Assembly: GCF_014857905.1 (NCBI RefSeq)
Contig: NZ_JACYXE010000011.1
Coordinates: forward strand, 94,100-158,099
Source of the DNA: Agilicoccus flavus
Lineage (GTDB): Bacteria; Actinomycetota; Actinomycetes; Actinomycetales; Dermatophilaceae
DNA: 64,000 bases
Direction: 5' to 3'
Shown here: positions 42,431-51,414 of the stretch, piece by piece
How the letters are laid out: every line of letters starts with the position of its first letter
Numbering within the stretch: position 1 is the stretch's first letter
Notes under the pieces: generated by a model
Told to the model about the DNA's origin: nothing
Databases searched by the model: none
Seen by the model: only the letters and a program-made list of their open reading frames with translations
Position numbers and translations under genes: made by a program

Positions 42431-43996
42431 ATGACGACAGCAGCGCAATCGCAGACCGTCGAGGTGGGCACGCGCCCGCTGGGCATTGACGAGGTGGTCG
42501 CCGTCGCCAGACACGGCGCCGGCGTTCGCATCGCCGACGCGGCGTGGGCCGCCGTCGACCGCGGCCGGGCCATCGTCGACGCGCTGGCCGGCGACCAGGT
42601 CGCGCACTACGGGATCTCGACCGGGTTCGGCGCGCTGGCCACGCGGCATATCCCCACTGATCTCCGCACCCGCCTTCAGAGCTCGCTCATCCGCAGCCAC
42701 GCCGCCGGCACCGGGGCGCCGGTGGAGACCGAGGTCGTGCGGGCGCTCATGCTGCTCCGCCTGCAGACCCTGGCCACCGGCCACACCGGGGTGCACCGCG
42801 AAACCGCGGCCGCCTACGTAGCGCTCCTCGAGGCGGGCATCACCCCTGTCGTACACGAGTACGGCTCGCTCGGCTGCTCGGGCGACCTCGCACCATTGGC
42901 CCATTGCGCGCTGGCGGTGATGGGCGAGGGCGTGGTGCGCGACCGGGAGGGTCGCGAGATGCCCGCTGCTCAGGCACTCGCGGCCGCGGGGATCGAGCCG
43001 GTGGTGCCGGCCGAGAAGGAGGGCCTGGCCCTCATCAACGGGACCGACGGGATGCTGGGGATGCTCTGCCTGGCCGTCACCGACCTCCGCGCGCTGCTGC
43101 GCGCCGCCGATATCGCCGCGGCGATGAGCGTCGAGGGCCTGCTCGGCAGCGATGACGTGTTCGCCGCCGACCTGCAGGCCCTGCGACCCCAAGCCGGCCA
43201 AGCCGACTCCGCCGCCAACCTGAGGGCGCTGCTGCGCGGCAGCGGGATCCGCGACTCCCACCGGGATCCGCAGGCCTGCACCCGGGTGCAGGACGCCTAC
43301 TCGCTGCGGTGCGCTCCGCAGGTGGCAGGTGGGGCCCGCGACACTGCCGCGCACGCCGCGCAGGTGGCCGACGCCGAGCTCGCCTCGGTCGTCGACAACC
43401 CGGTGATCACCGACGACGGGCGGGTGGAGAGCAACGGCAACTTCCATGGCGCCCCGGTCGCGTACGTGCTCGACTTCCTCGCGATCGTCGCCGCCGACGT
43501 CGCGAGCATGAGCGAGCGGCGCACCGACCGGTTCCTCGACAAGGCCCGCAACAACGGACTGCCGCCGTTCCTTGCGGATGACCCCGGCGTGGACAGCGGG
43601 CACATGATCGCCCAGTACAGCCAGGCCGCGATCGTCTCCGAGCTCAAGCGCCTCGCCGCGCCTGCCAGCGTCGACTCGATCCCCAGCAGCGCCATGCAGG
43701 AGGACCACGTGTCGATGGGGTGGTCGGCGGCCCGCAAGCTGCGTCGCTCGCTCGACGGGCTGACCAGGGTGCTCGCCATCGAGGTGCTCACCGCCGCGCG
43801 CGGCATCGAGCTGCGCGCGCCTCTGCAGCCCTCGCCCGCGACGGGAGCTGTCGTCGGTGCCCTGCGCGGCGCGGGCTGGGAAGGCCCGGGTCCGGACCGC
43901 TGGCTGGCCCCCGAGATCGAGACCGCGGTGCGGCTGGTCGCCTCCGGTGCGGTCGTGCAGGTGGCCGAGCAGGCGATGGGGGAGCCATTGCGGTGA
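42431..43996 (+). CDS. hutH: Histidine ammonia-lyase
   Basis: A 521-residue MIO lyase that deaminates L-histidine to urocanate, first step of the Hut pathway. The autocatalytic triad reads C149-S150-G151 in LGCSGDLAPL, a cysteine variant of Ala-Ser-Gly. YGISTGFGALA, LINGTDGMLGMLCLA, QDAYSLRCAPQV and VSMGWSAARKL are family signatures. Some codons rare in the neighbourhood (ATT, AGA near the start) hint at a different history. It stands alone on the plus strand, controlled by the palindrome at 42361, and converges on hutG. Confidence 0.95.
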   Translation: MTTAAQSQTVEVGTRPLGIDEVVAVARHGAGVRIADAAWAAVDRGRAIVDALAGDQVAHYGISTGFGALATRHIPTDLRTRLQSSLIRSHAAGTGAPVETEVVRALMLLRLQTLATGHTGVHRETAAAYVALLEAGITPVVHEYGSLGCSGDLAPLAHCALAVMGEGVVRDREGREMPAAQALAAAGIEPVVPAEKEGLALINGTDGMLGMLCLAVTDLRALLRAADIAAAMSVEGLLGSDDVFAADLQALRPQAGQADSAANLRALLRGSGIRDSHRDPQACTRVQDAYSLRCAPQVAGGARDTAAHAAQVADAELASVVDNPVITDDGRVESNGNFHGAPVAYVLDFLAIVAADVASMSERRTDRFLDKARNNGLPPFLADDPGVDSGHMIAQYSQAAIVSELKRLAAPASVDSIPSSAMQEDHVSMGWSAARKLRRSLDGLTRVLAIEVLTAARGIELRAPLQPSPATGAVVGALRGAGWEGPGPDRWLAPEIETAVRLVASGAVVQVAEQAMGEPLR

Positions 43997-44013
43997 CTCG
44001 CGAACAGGGCCGG

Positions 44014-44047
44014 CGCACTCCCGCACCGGGCCCCTCGGGGGTGCGCG
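44014..44047. terminator. Possible bidirectional terminator between hutH and hutG
   Basis: GCGCAC-T-CCC and GGG-GGTGCGC flank a 14-base centre in the 54-bp gap between the convergent hutH and hutG stops. The stem has a bulge and no T-run. Confidence 0.35.
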
Positions 44048-44050
44048 CGC

Positions 44051-45028
44051 TCAGCCCTGCGGTGAGCGCTGCGGTAGGCAGCCCACCATCTCGTGGACGA
44101 GCCGGGCGGCCGTGCGCGCGGTGCGGCCGTCGATATCCCGCGGCGGGCACAGCTCGACGATGTCGACGAGCGCGAGCCGCCCGCTGAGCGCCACCCGCCG
44201 GCACACCTCGAGGATCACCTCGACCGGCACCCCGACAGCGGCGGGCGCGCTCACCCCGGGTGCTTGTGCGGCGGGCAGCACGTCGAGGTCGATCGAGAGA
44301 TGGACCGCGTCGACGCCGGCGACGAAGGCGTCGACGAATGCGGTGATCCGGTCCAGGTGGCGCGGCTGGCAGTTCCGGTCCAGCAGGTACCGCACCCCGA
44401 GCGTGTCCGCGGTGTCGAAGAGCGTGCGCGTGTTGGCGGCCTCGCTGATACCGACCACGCCGTAGCGCAGGGTGCGGCCTGCGGCCGCCTCGGCGCGGGC
44501 CATCTGCAGGAACGGCGTGCCGGAGGTCGGCCGGTCGGCCTCACGTAGGTCGAAGTGGGCGTCGAGGTTGAGCACCCCGACCCGGGCGTCGGCGCAGCGC
44601 GCGGACGCCGACCAGCCCAGGTAGCTTGCGTAGGCCGTCTCGTGACCGCCTCCGAGAGCGACGACGAGACGGTGGGCGTCGAGCGCGCCGGCCACCACCG
44701 CGCCGAATTCGCGCTGCCCGTCGGTGAGCACGTCCTCACCGCCGCCGGGCAGACCGACCGTGCCGAGGTCGACGACGACGTGGTCGGTGTGCACGGGCAG
44801 CGGGGCGAGAGCCCGACGTAGCTCGTCCGGAGCGACGGCGGCGCCGGGCCGACCGGCATTGCGACGCACGCCCTCGTCGGAGGCGAACCCCAGCAGGGCA
44901 ACGTCGCCCGGCTCGTCACGGGCACCGGCGCCGCCCATCCGTATCCGCTGGTGCCAGCGGACGTGTCCCGGGTCGTCTCCGTCGTTGCGGCCCGTCCAGA
45001 TCGAATGGTCGACGGGGGTTCTCGGCAT
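44051..45028 (-). CDS. hutG: Formimidoylglutamase
   Basis: A 325-residue ureohydrolase of the arginase fold that hydrolyses N-formimidoyl-L-glutamate to glutamate and formamide, the last Hut step. Binuclear manganese ligands are in GGGHETAYASYLG, NLDAHFDLRE and SIDLDVLPAAQAPGVSAPA. ATG 45028 is preceded by GAGGAG. It is divergent from hutU across the operator at 45104, so HutR probably controls both. Confidence 0.92.
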   Translation of the reverse strand: MPRTPVDHSIWTGRNDGDDPGHVRWHQRIRMGGAGARDEPGDVALLGFASDEGVRRNAGRPGAAVAPDELRRALAPLPVHTDHVVVDLGTVGLPGGGEDVLTDGQREFGAVVAGALDAHRLVVALGGGHETAYASYLGWSASARCADARVGVLNLDAHFDLREADRPTSGTPFLQMARAEAAAGRTLRYGVVGISEAANTRTLFDTADTLGVRYLLDRNCQPRHLDRITAFVDAFVAGVDAVHLSIDLDVLPAAQAPGVSAPAAVGVPVEVILEVCRRVALSGRLALVDIVELCPPRDIDGRTARTAARLVHEMVGCLPQRSPQG

Positions 45029-45103
45029 GGCTCCTCCTCTGGATCGCTCCATTCCATCGTGACCCGGCGCGGTGGTCGACGCGGGACGACGTCCGCCACC
45101 CGC

Positions 45104-45119
45104 GTCCCGCATATGGGAC
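45104..45119. promoter_or_regulatory. Hut operator 2, between hutG and hutU
   Basis: GTCCCGCATATGGGAC, 75 bases from the hutG start and 89 bases from hutU. Same consensus as the sites at 42361 and 48935; placed to control both divergent units. Confidence 0.7.
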
Positions 45120-45208
45120 GGCAACTGTCTCCGAGCCCCTGGCCGCGCGCCCCGCGGCCCGGTGTCATGGATGGCGGAACAGTTCACTGACCGACCCAAG
45201 GAGCGACG

Positions 45209-46900
45209 ATGGCCCTCCCCGGAGCCCGTGAAGTCCGCGCCCCCCGCGGCACCGACCTGACCGCCACGTCGTGGCAGACCGAGGCACCGCTGCGGATGCT
45301 CATGAACAACCTCGACCCTGAGGTGGCCGAGCGCCCCGACGACCTCGTCGTCTACGGTGGCACCGGCCGCGCCGCCCGATCCTGGGAGGCGTTCGACGCG
45401 ATCGTGCGCACCCTGCGCGGCATGGACGACGACGAGACCCTGCTCGTGCAGTCGGGCAAACCCGTCGGCGTGTTCCGCACGAACGTCTGGGCGCCGAGGG
45501 TTCTCATCGCCAACTCCAATCTCGTCGGCGACTGGGCGACGTGGCCGGAGTTCCGGAAGCTCGAGGCCGAGGGCCTGATGATGTACGGCCAGATGACCGC
45601 CGGCTCCTGGATCTACATCGCCACCCAGGGCATCCTGCAGGGCACCTACGAGACTTTTCACGCGGTCGCCGCCAAGCTGCACCGCGAGGGCCGGGCGAGC
45701 GAGCCCACGCTGGCCGGCACCCTGACCCTCACGGGCGGCTGCGGCGGCATGGGCGGCGCGCAGCCGCTGGCCGTCACCCTCAACGGCGGCGCCGTTCTCA
45801 TCGTCGACGTCGACAAGGCCCGGCTGGAGCGCCGCCGCGTCAAGCGCTATCTGGACGAGGTGCAGACCGACCTCGACGCCGCGCTGGCCTCGGTGCTCGC
45901 CGCCAAGAGTGAACGCCGCCCCCTGTCCGTGGGACTGGTGGGCAACGCCGCCGACGTCTTCCCCGAGATCCTGCGCCGCCGACGCGCCGGTGAACTCGTC
46001 GTCGACATCGTCACCGACCAGACCAGCGCGCACGACCCGCTCTCCTACCTACCGGTCGAGTACGCGATGGACGAGTGGGAGCGTGAGGCCCAGGCCGACC
46101 CCGAGGGCTTCACGAAGAAGGCCCGCGAGTCGATGGCCGCCCAGGTGCAGGCCATGGTCGAGTTCGGCGACGAGGGCGCCGAGGTGTTCGACTACGGCAA
46201 CTCGATCCGCGACGAGGCCCGGCACGCCGGCTACACCCGCGCGTTCGACTTCCCCGGGTTCGTGCCCGCCTACATCCGCCCGCTCTTCTGCGAGGGGCTC
46301 GGCCCGTTCCGCTGGGTCGCGCTCTCCGGCGACCCGCAGGACATCGCCGTGACGGACCAGGCCATCAAGGAGCTCTTCCCCGACAACGAGCACCTGCACC
46401 GCTGGATCGACGCGGCAGGGGAGTACGTGGAGTTCGAGGGCCTCCCCGCCCGCATCTGCTGGCTCGGCTACGGCGAACGCCACCAGGCCGGGTTGCTCTT
46501 CAACGACCTCGTGGCACGTGGAAAGGTCACGGCGCCCATCGTCATCGGCCGCGACCACCTCGACTCCGGGTCCGTCGCCTCGCCCTACCGGGAGACCGAG
46601 GCCATGGCCGACGGGTCCGACGCCATCGCCGACTGGCCTCTGCTCAACGCACTCATCGCGACGAGCTCGGGCGCGACGTGGGTCTCGATCCACCACGGCG
46701 GAGGAGTGGGGATCGGCCGGTCGATCCACGCCGGTCAGGTCGGCGTCGCGGACGGCACCGAACTGGCCGCCAAGAAGCTGACGCGACTGCTGACCAACGA
46801 CCCGGGCATGGGCGTTATCCGACACGCCGACGCCGGCTACGACCGGGCGGTCGAGGTCGCCCGCGAGCGCGGCGTGCGCATCCCGATGCGGGAGGGCTGA
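45209..46900 (+). CDS. hutU: Urocanate hydratase (urocanase)
   Basis: A 563-residue cytoplasmic enzyme adding water to urocanate to give imidazolone propionate, using NAD+ as an electrophile. Signatures include [23 protein letters not shown], the [13 protein letters not shown] nucleotide-binding loop, and [15 protein letters not shown] near the C-terminus with the catalytic Cys-type region, followed by [19 protein letters not shown]. Full family length. The stop shares one base with the hutI ATG (TGATG), so the two are co-translated. Confidence 0.96.
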   Translation: MALPGAREVRAPRGTDLTATSWQTEAPLRMLMNNLDPEVAERPDDLVVYGGTGRAARSWEAFDAIVRTLRGMDDDETLLVQSGKPVGVFRTNVWAPRVLIANSNLVGDWATWPEFRKLEAEGLMMYGQMTAGSWIYIATQGILQGTYETFHAVAAKLHREGRASEPTLAGTLTLTGGCGGMGGAQPLAVTLNGGAVLIVDVDKARLERRRVKRYLDEVQTDLDAALASVLAAKSERRPLSVGLVGNAADVFPEILRRRRAGELVVDIVTDQTSAHDPLSYLPVEYAMDEWEREAQADPEGFTKKARESMAAQVQAMVEFGDEGAEVFDYGNSIRDEARHAGYTRAFDFPGFVPAYIRPLFCEGLGPFRWVALSGDPQDIAVTDQAIKELFPDNEHLHRWIDAAGEYVEFEGLPARICWLGYGERHQAGLLFNDLVARGKVTAPIVIGRDHLDSGSVASPYRETEAMADGSDAIADWPLLNALIATSSGATWVSIHHGGGVGIGRSIHAGQVGVADGTELAAKKLTRLLTNDPGMGVIRHADAGYDRAVEVARERGVRIPMREG

Positions 46901-48117
46901 TGGGCAGCGAACTCGTGACCGGCATCGGGGAATTGTGGGTCGCCGACCCGGACGCGCCCGAGCCCTTCGTCCTCGACGGCGCCCTTGTGCTCGCCGACGG
47001 GGTCGTCGCCTGGCTCGGCTCGGCCGATGCCGCGCCGGAGGCGGACCGGCACACCGACGTGGGCGGGCGGGCCGTGCTGCCTGGCTGGGTCGACAGCCAC
47101 TCCCACCTGGTGTTCGCCGGCGACCGGGCCGCCGAGTTCGCGGCCCGGATGGCGGGTGAGGCGTACGCGGCCGGCGGCATCGGCGTCACGACCGCGGCGA
47201 CGCGCGAGGCGAGCGATGCGGAATTGAGCGCGCTCGTCGCCGACCGGGTGCGGGACGCGGTGGCCGGCGGCACGACATACCTCGAGACCAAGACCGGCTA
47301 CGGGCTTTCGGTGCCGCAGGAGCAACGCGCCGCGCGCATCGCGGCGGGCCTCGTCGACGAGGCGACCTACCTGGGCGCGCATCTCGTGCCCGCCGGACCC
47401 GACGGGGAGCCGAGAGAGGCGGAGGCGTACGTCGACCTCGTGTGCGGCCCGATGCTCGCGGCGGTGGCTCCGCACGTGCGTTGGGCGGACGTGTTCTGCG
47501 AGGAGGGCGCGTTCACCCCCGAGCAGTCGCGTCGGGTGCTCACCGCGTGCCGCGACGCCGGGCTGGGGCTTCGGGTGCACGGCAACCAGCTCGGGCACAG
47601 CGGCGGCGTCGCGCTCGCGGTCGAGGTCGGCGCGGCCAGCGTCGACCACGTCAACTTCGTGACCGACTCCGACGTCGAAGCGCTGGCGGTGTCGCAGACG
47701 GTCGCGACGATCCTGCCGGCGTGCGACCTGTCGACCCGAGCGCCGCTCGCGCCCGCCCGCGCGCTGCTCGACGCGGGTGCCACGGTGGCCATCGCCTCGA
47801 ACTGCAACCCCGGGACGAGCTATACGACGTCGATGAACTTCTGCGTCGCCACCGCCGTGTTGCAGCAGCGGATGACCGTGCCGGAGGCCGTGCTCGCCGC
47901 CACCTACGGCGGCGCCCGCGCGCTGCGCCGCGACGTTCACACGGTCGCGGACGGGGGTGCGAGCACGGGCGACGCCCGCCCCCCGGTCGGAACCTTGCGC
48001 GTCGGGGCCCGCGCCGACCTGCATGTCCTCGACGCGCCGTCCGCGACGCACCTGGCCTACCGGCCCGGCATGCCGCTGACCTGGGGCGTCTGGCGCGCTG
48101 GCGTCCGCGAGGTCTGA
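46900..48117 (+). CDS. hutI: Imidazolonepropionase
   Basis: A 405-residue amidohydrolase opening the imidazolone ring to formimidoylglutamate. Zn ligands H67-x-H69 in DSHSHLVFAG, the substrate-region ETKTGYGLS, HGNQLGHSGGV, VDHVNF and NCNPGTSYTTSM all match HutI. It starts inside the hutU stop and ends nine bases before the IclR gene, forming hutU-hutI-hutR. Confidence 0.95.
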   Translation: MGSELVTGIGELWVADPDAPEPFVLDGALVLADGVVAWLGSADAAPEADRHTDVGGRAVLPGWVDSHSHLVFAGDRAAEFAARMAGEAYAAGGIGVTTAATREASDAELSALVADRVRDAVAGGTTYLETKTGYGLSVPQEQRAARIAAGLVDEATYLGAHLVPAGPDGEPREAEAYVDLVCGPMLAAVAPHVRWADVFCEEGAFTPEQSRRVLTACRDAGLGLRVHGNQLGHSGGVALAVEVGAASVDHVNFVTDSDVEALAVSQTVATILPACDLSTRAPLAPARALLDAGATVAIASNCNPGTSYTTSMNFCVATAVLQQRMTVPEAVLAATYGGARALRRDVHTVADGGASTGDARPPVGTLRVGARADLHVLDAPSATHLAYRPGMPLTWGVWRAGVREV

Positions 48118-48126
48118 GGGCTCCGC

Positions 48127-48903
48127 ATGAGTGAGGATCGGCGGATGGACACCAGCCCGGCCGTCGCCCACGCCCTGGGCATCCTCGGCGCGCTCGCCGC
48201 GGGTGCCGGGCCGCAGTCGGCGGCGGCGCTCGGCCGGGCCGTCGGGGTGCCGCGGAGCACGACGTACCGGATCCTGACCACGATGACCGATTCCGGCTAC
48301 GTCGTGCACGTGCCGGGAGCCGGGTACGCCCTGGGCCCCGCGGCCCGCGAGCTGGCCTGGGCCTATCAGCGGCAGGCGCCGCTGCAGCGCGTGGCCGGCC
48401 CGTTGCTGAGCGAGCTCGCAGACCGGGTAGGGCACAACGCCCACTTCAGCATGCTGCAGGGCAACGACGTGCTCTACGTCATCGAGGAACGCGTCAAGGG
48501 CCGCCCCTGGCTCGTCACGGACGTCGGGGTGCGGCTGCCCGCCGAGCTGACAGCCAGCGGCCACGCGATGCTGGCGCACCTCAGCTCGGCCCAGATCAGC
48601 GCGCTCTATCCCGCCAAGAACGTGTTGGCCGACCGCGGCACCGACGGGCCGACCACGGTGAGTCAGCTGCGCCGCCGCCTGGCCTACGTGCGCGCGGCGG
48701 GTTTCGCCACGGAGTCGCAACTGGTCACGGCGGGCCTGGACTCGGTGGCCGTCGCGGTCGTCGACCGCGTGGGGCACCCGCTCGCGGCCGTCGCCGTGAC
48801 GTACCCGACGCAGACTCCCCAGGCCGAGGTCGCGCAGATTCTCGAGCGCGTACGCCGGACAGTGGCCGCGATCGGCGCCCGTCTGGACCGGCGACCCGCG
48901 TAG
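48127..48903 (+). CDS. IclR family transcriptional regulator of the hut genes
   Basis: A 258-residue regulator. The winged helix is residues about 10-75 (AHALGILGALAAG, LGRAVGVPRSTTYRILTTMTDSGYVV); the effector domain has LPAELTASGHAMLAHL and GLDSVAVAVVDRVGHPLAAVAVTYP. It is the last gene of the hutU-hutI-hutR operon. Corynebacterium uses an IclR-type HutR, so a role as hut regulator is likely; the palindromes at 42361, 45104 and 48935 are its presumed sites. The ligand is presumably histidine or urocanate. Confidence 0.88.
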   Translation: MSEDRRMDTSPAVAHALGILGALAAGAGPQSAAALGRAVGVPRSTTYRILTTMTDSGYVVHVPGAGYALGPAARELAWAYQRQAPLQRVAGPLLSELADRVGHNAHFSMLQGNDVLYVIEERVKGRPWLVTDVGVRLPAELTASGHAMLAHLSSAQISALYPAKNVLADRGTDGPTTVSQLRRRLAYVRAAGFATESQLVTAGLDSVAVAVVDRVGHPLAAVAVTYPTQTPQAEVAQILERVRRTVAAIGARLDRRPA

Positions 48904-48934
48904 ACCGGGAGGGCATGGCCCGCTCGCCTCGGAT

Positions 48935-48950
48935 ATCCCGGATCTGGGAC
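48935..48950. promoter_or_regulatory. Hut operator 3, upstream of the YjiH-family transporter gene
   Basis: ATCCCGGATCTGGGAC, one mismatch from the arm consensus. It lies 32 bases after the regulator's stop and 211 bases before the transporter GTG, bringing the transporter into the hut regulon. Confidence 0.65.
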
Positions 48951-49161
48951 GCCTCGTCCGCCTCGGGGCATTGTGCGGTACCCGGGAGACCGGTGCAATG
49001 GAGAAGTCCACGTCGTCGGCGCCGCTCGACCGGGCGCGCCCACCCCCGGACGGCCCCGAGCGGGTCGCGGCCCCGACCGCTCCGCGCACGAAACCGCCTT
49101 GAACGACCCACCACAGCCTGCCCACGACCCCCTCGCCCCCTTCAGATGCAAGGAGTGACCC

Positions 49162-50478
49162 GTGAACAGCCAGACCAGTGCCGCGAGCCCACCCCCCGCC
49201 CGGATGTGGAAGTTCTTCGTGCTGTCGGCGATCGGCATCGTCATGTTCTTCGTCCCGGTCACGATCGCAGGCCGTGACACCATCCCACTCGACCACATCG
49301 TCTCCGGGGTGCGCGCGGCTGTGCCCGGCGTCCTGCCCTGGTACGCCCTCGCGCTGATCGCCGCCGGTGCCGCCCATCCCTTCGTCACCGGACGCTGGCG
49401 GCGCACCGCGACGGACATCGTCTTCTCGTTCGCGCGCCTGGTCGGTCTCGTCGTCGGGGTCATGCTCGTGTTCGGCATCGGCCCGGACTGGTTGTTCGCG
49501 AAGGAGATGGGCCCGTTCCTGCTCAACGCCCTCGTGATCCCCGTCGGGCTGCTCGTGCCGATCGGCGCGGTGTTCCTCGCCCTGCTCGTCGGGTACGGGC
49601 TCATGGAGTTCATCGGCGTGATCGTGCGGCCGTTCATGAAGCCGGTCTTCCGCACCCCTGGCCGCTCCGCGATCGACGCGGTGGCCAGCTTCGTCGGCTC
49701 CTACTCGCTGGCGCTGCTCATCACCAACCGGGTCTACCTCGAGGGCAAGTACACGCGGCGCGAGGCCATGGTCATCGCCACCGGCTTCTCGACCGTGTCC
49801 GCGACGTTCATGATCGTGGTCGCCGACGCCCTCGACCTCATGGGGCACTGGACCCTGTACTTCTGGTCGACGCTGCTCATCACGTTCGTGGTCACGGCGA
49901 TCACCGTGCGCATCTGGCCCCTGTCGGGCGAACCGGACGAGTACGCCCCGGACGTGACCCCGCAGCCCGAGGAAGATGTCCAGGGCAGCCGAATCGCCGC
50001 GGCCTGGCGGGCCGCCCGGGCGACGGTGGCCGCCGACCCGGGGGTGGCCCGCACCATCGCGTCGACCTTCAAGGACGGGATCGTCATGGCGATGGCCATC
50101 CTGCCCTCGATCCTGTCGATCGGGTTGCTCGGGCTCGTCCTCGCCGAGTACACCCCGCTGTTCGACGTCATGGCCTACCTGTTCTACCCGGTCACGGCGC
50201 TGCTGCAGATCCCCGAGCCGATGCTCGTCGCCAAAGCGGCAGCGCTCGGGGTCGCAGAGATGTTCCTGCCGGCGGCGCTCGTCGCCGGTTCGGCGCCGGC
50301 GGTCAAGTACGTGGTCGCGGTCGTCTGCGTCTCGCAGATCATCTTCTTCTCCGCGATGGTGCCCAGCCTGGTCGGCACCCAGATCCCCGTGTCCATCCCC
50401 CGACTGATCGGGCTGTGGTTCGTCCGCGTGGTGCTCAGCCTGGTGCTCACCATCCCCCTGGCCCACGTGCTCTTCTGA
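49162..50478 (+). CDS. YjiH-family membrane protein, candidate histidine or urocanate transporter
   Basis: A 438-residue protein with about ten hydrophobic helices and the nucleoside-recognition (Gate) domain pattern: AIGIVMFFVPVTIAGRDTIPLDHIV, GRSAIDAVASFVGSYSLALLITNRVYLEGKYTRREAMVIATGFSTVSATFMIVVADAL, and MLVAKAAALGVAEMFLPAALV in the second half. YjiH proteins have no agreed substrate that I know of. The GTG follows AAGGAGTG. The upstream hut-type palindrome at 48935 and its place directly after the hut regulator suggest it imports a substrate of this pathway. Confidence 0.8.
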   Translation: MNSQTSAASPPPARMWKFFVLSAIGIVMFFVPVTIAGRDTIPLDHIVSGVRAAVPGVLPWYALALIAAGAAHPFVTGRWRRTATDIVFSFARLVGLVVGVMLVFGIGPDWLFAKEMGPFLLNALVIPVGLLVPIGAVFLALLVGYGLMEFIGVIVRPFMKPVFRTPGRSAIDAVASFVGSYSLALLITNRVYLEGKYTRREAMVIATGFSTVSATFMIVVADALDLMGHWTLYFWSTLLITFVVTAITVRIWPLSGEPDEYAPDVTPQPEEDVQGSRIAAAWRAARATVAADPGVARTIASTFKDGIVMAMAILPSILSIGLLGLVLAEYTPLFDVMAYLFYPVTALLQIPEPMLVAKAAALGVAEMFLPAALVAGSAPAVKYVVAVVCVSQIIFFSAMVPSLVGTQIPVSIPRLIGLWFVRVVLSLVLTIPLAHVLF

Positions 50479-50514
50479 CCACACCGGACGCGTGGGCGCG
50501 AGCGACCCCGCGGG

Positions 50515-51300
50515 TCAGAGCCCCTGCCACGCCGGCTTGGCGGCCCAGGCCTCGCGGACGTAGGAGCCGAGCTGGAGGCGGGAGGCGGCGGCGTCGTCGA
50601 GCAGGACGGTGACGTGGGGGTGCATCTGGAGGATCGTCGCGGGCCAGAGGGCCGAGATCGCGCCCTCGACGAGGTGGTGGACGGCCTCGGCCTTGCCGCG
50701 GCCCGTGGCGACGAGCACGAGGTGGCGGGCCTCCATGATCGTGCCGACGCCCTGGGTGAGGCAGTGGCGCGGGACGGCCTCGGGGTCGTCGTCGAAGAAC
50801 CGGGCGTTGTCGGCGCGCGTCTGCGCCGTGAGCGTCTTGATGCGGGTGCGGGAGGCGAGGCTCGACCCGGGCTCGTTGAAGGCGATGTGGCCGTCGCTGC
50901 CGATGCCGAGGAGCTGGACGTCGATGCCGCCGGCGTCGGCGATGGCGCGCTCGTAGGCCGCGCACTCGGCGGGCAGGTCGGCGGCCGAGCCGTCGGGCCC
51001 GTGCACCCGCGCGGGGTCGACGTCGAGGCGCGCGACGACGTCCCGGTCGATCTCGCTGCGGTAGCGCCGCGGGTCGCCGGGGGGCAGGCCCACGTACTCG
51101 TCGAGCATGAACACGTTCGCGGCCGCGAAGCTCAGCTCGCCCGCGGCCACCCGCCGCCCCAGCTCGGCGTACACAGGCTGCGGGCTGGAGCCCGTGGCCA
51201 CCCCGATCGCCGGTCGCTCCCGCACCCGCAGGGCCGCGGCGACCGCGTCGGCCCCGAGTCGCCCCAGTTCCTGCGGCCGGCTCGTGACGATGACCTCCAT
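50515..51300 (-). CDS. nagB: Glucosamine-6-phosphate deaminase
   Basis: A 261-residue NagB-fold deaminase converting glucosamine-6-phosphate to fructose-6-phosphate and ammonia. IGVATGSSPQPVYAEL binds phosphate, VFMLDEYVGLP carries the catalytic aspartate, and LGIGSDGHIAFNEPG the active-site histidine and glutamate region. ATG 51300 follows GAGGA. On the same strand, nagK is encoded downstream but 8.3 kb away with the hut locus between, and hut genes end 36 bases from the nagB stop. Confidence 0.94.
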   Translation of the reverse strand: MEVIVTSRPQELGRLGADAVAAALRVRERPAIGVATGSSPQPVYAELGRRVAAGELSFAAANVFMLDEYVGLPPGDPRRYRSEIDRDVVARLDVDPARVHGPDGSAADLPAECAAYERAIADAGGIDVQLLGIGSDGHIAFNEPGSSLASRTRIKTLTAQTRADNARFFDDDPEAVPRHCLTQGVGTIMEARHLVLVATGRGKAEAVHHLVEGAISALWPATILQMHPHVTVLLDDAAASRLQLGSYVREAWAAKPAWQGL

Positions 51301-51414
51301 GCCCGCCATCCTCGCGCAGGTCCGTCGCCGGGGCACGCGGGTCCGCCGCGCGTGGGTCGCCCCGGCGGTAGCCTTGGGCCACCAGCACGCCCGAGCTCTC
51401 GAAAGGCGATCCCG

